NCBI GenBank assembly: GCA_947311335.1
Contig: CAMZKR010000011.1
Location: forward strand, 1-7,271
DNA length: 7,271 nucleotides
Origin: an uncultured bacterium
Lineage (GTDB): Bacteria; Patescibacteriota; Gracilibacteria; BD1-5; UBA6164
Direction: 5' to 3'
Shown: one piece after another, positions 6,000-7,271 of the stretch
How positions within the stretch are numbered: position 1 is the first letter of the stretch
How the letters are laid out: every line of letters begins with the position of its first letter
Notes under the pieces: model-generated
What the model saw: only the letters and a program-made list of their open reading frames with translations
Told to the model about the DNA's origin: nothing
Database searches by the model: none
Made by a program: the position numbers and the translations under genes

Positions 6000-7256
6000 A
6001 TGTGATTATCTTGTAATGTTATTATTAAAATATTAAAAGCTTTACAAAAAAATACTTTCTCGCATAAAATAATAAAAGTAGGTCATGATTTTTGTAAAGA
6101 AATAAATAATATATTAGAACAATATAACCCAAGTATTTTATATATTTCTAATATTGAAAAAAATACTGTAAATATTGAAGAATTACAAATATTCAAAGAT
6201 ATTGTTGAATTATTTATAGCAAATCAAAAAAAAGAAAACCCTAATTATAATTTAGTATTCGATGATATAAAATCAAATACTAAAATGTATAGAAAATTTT
6301 ATAAATTTTTCTTTGAAGAATTAGTATTTTGAGAAAAAATAAAAATAAAAAAAGATGGGTTAACTAGAAAAAATTTAAATGTAGCTATTTTTGATTTTGA
6401 ACTTAGATATTGATTTACAATAGAAAGTGTAACAAAATATTATGATAAAATATATAAAACGGTTTATCAACAAAAATGATTAAATAAGTGAAGTAATAAA
6501 GTACAAATTGAAATGTTAAAATTTTTAAAAGCCTATCATATGATGCGAGAAGCTTTTAGTTTAAAAACAAGAAGAAGAAAAGATTCAAATTGAAAATTTG
6601 AAAAAGCTTTTATGCATTCAGAGCAAACTATGAAAATAATACTTGAAGAATTACCTTTTACAAATCTAACAAAAATAATATCAGCACTATTACATGATGC
6701 AAAAGAAGATTTACGAATGACATATAAAGAATTGAAAAAAGAATTCTGAGAAGAAATAGCAAATATAGTGTGACATCTAACAAAAAAAGATTGGAGATTA
6801 TACTTAAGTGAAAAAGAAAAAGAAGAAATAATAAAAATAGAATTAAAAAAAACAAAAGAAGATTTGAAAAAAGAAAAAGAATTAAATATAAGATATAAAG
6901 AACTAATTAATAAATGAAAAGAATTAAGAAATAAAGAATATTTTGGATGATTAAAAAATTTAGATAAAGATAGTTTATATGTAAAATTTGCTGATAGGAT
7001 TCATAATTTAAGAACATTAGATCAAGAAAAGATGGAAACAAAAGTAAAAAAGATTATAGAAACTGAAAAATATTTCTATAAGATTGCTCTTGAAGAAAAA
7101 GAAAGAATTCAAGAAATAGAAAATAGAAGTCATATAATTTTAATGAAATGAAAGAAGCATGCCTATGATTTAATAAATTTTGAAATTAAAAAACTATTAA
7201 ATAATAAAGAAACTTATAATACTTATAAGTTTCTTTATTATTTAATAGTTTTTTAA
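6000..7256 (+). CDS. RelA/SpoT-type HD-domain protein, putative (p)ppGpp hydrolase without synthetase domain
   Basis: The 418-aa product (ATG at 6000, TGA-Gly as codon 2) has an RSH-like HD phosphohydrolase domain from about residue 180. Visible metal and catalytic positions are His206 (FMHSEQ), His232-Asp233 with Glu236-Asp237 (LLHDAKED), and Asp332 with Asn336 (VKFADRIHNLRTL). FGEEIANIVGHLTK after the second motif is also typical of SpoT hydrolase domains. In known enzymes these residues bind Mn and remove pyrophosphate from (p)ppGpp. Asp332 lies about 100 residues after the HD pair, roughly 30 more than in typical RSH proteins, because of a Lys/Glu-rich, probably coiled-coil insertion around residues 255-315. 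No synthetase, TGS or ACT domain follows. Residues 1-180 match nothing I recognise. A different phosphohydrolase substrate is possible. The last residues lie in an inverted repeat and may be unreliable. Confidence 0.8.
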
Positions 7257-7271
7257 TTTCAAAATTTATTA
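7171..7271. repeat. 49-bp perfect inverted repeat with 3-nt loop reaching the window end
   Basis: Bases 7171-7219 and 7223-7271 are exact reverse complements around TAC (7220-7222), checked base by base. The repeat is cut by the window end, so it may be longer. The inner part has the plan of a bidirectional terminator: an A-run (7188-7193), a 26-bp stem with three G-C pairs, and a T-run (7249-7254). The HD-gene coding frame runs through the left arm and stops inside the right arm (7254-7256). It could be a real terminator, or a fold-back artefact at a contig end. Confidence 0.85.

Noticed and set aside
6658..6855. Minus-strand Leu/Phe-rich open frame of 65 codons resembling a membrane peptide
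   Set aside because: It is the complement of the Lys/Glu-rich HD-gene insertion; the hydrophobic look follows from reading AAA/GAA antisense.
2..7256. Many in-frame TGA codons that could be taken as nonsense mutations (pseudogenes) or selenocysteine sites
   Set aside because: They occur in every housekeeping gene, dozens of times, precisely at glycine positions, and frames continue to normal TAA/TAG ends. Selenocysteine or decay cannot explain this.
2..7256. Mycoplasma-type code (TGA = Trp)
   Set aside because: TGA falls in invariant Gly motifs such as the DnaK DLGGGTFD loop, while conserved Trp residues are TGG.
1..7271. tRNA, rRNA, CRISPR array, insertion sequence or attachment site
   Set aside because: Looked for cloverleaf-like GC-bearing segments, evenly spaced repeats and transposase motifs; none found.

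Overview
The window is a very AT-rich stretch of bacterial chromosome from a lineage that reads TGA as glycine (genetic code 25). Every recognisable gene is interrupted by in-frame TGA codons that fall where the protein family has glycine, for example TGA GGA TGA for the three glycines of the DnaK phosphate-binding loop. All nine genes end in TAA (eight) or TAG (one). This code is known from the candidate phyla Absconditabacteria (SR1) and Gracilibacteria (BD1-5), so the organism is most likely one of these small, probably host- or prey-dependent Patescibacteria/CPR bacteria. The window does not decide between them. With the standard code most of these genes look like short fragments.

Left part (1-2629, + strand): the C-terminal part of phenylalanyl-tRNA synthetase beta (pheT), then a tight translation cluster rpsT (bS20), infC (IF3), rpmI (bL35), rplT (bL20). 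A good sigma-70-type promoter lies between pheT and rpsT.

Middle (2630-3098): a small unrecognised gene on the minus strand converges on rplT and diverges from dnaK. The divergent spacer carries a CIRCE element (HrcA operator, 7-bp arms with exactly the canonical spacing) just upstream of a consensus promoter, so dnaK is probably a heat-shock gene repressed by HrcA. hrcA, grpE and dnaJ are not in the window.

Right part (3099-7271): full-length dnaK (638 aa), a 252-aa predicted lipoprotein of unknown function that ends in a 32-bp perfect palindrome (terminator), and a 418-aa protein with a RelA/SpoT-type HD hydrolase domain but no visible alarmone synthetase domain. That gene ends inside a 49-bp perfect inverted repeat with a 3-nt loop. 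The repeat runs to the last base of the window and is either a long terminator or a fold-back artefact at a contig end.

The genes are housekeeping (translation, chaperone, stringent-response turnover, one envelope lipoprotein). The least explained items are the divergent 66-aa protein, the N-terminal half of the HD protein, the long perfect palindromes at gene ends, the dyads over several -10 boxes, and the near-absence of CGN arginine codons. No Shine-Dalgarno sequence is evident before any start. No tRNA, rRNA, CRISPR or insertion sequence was seen.
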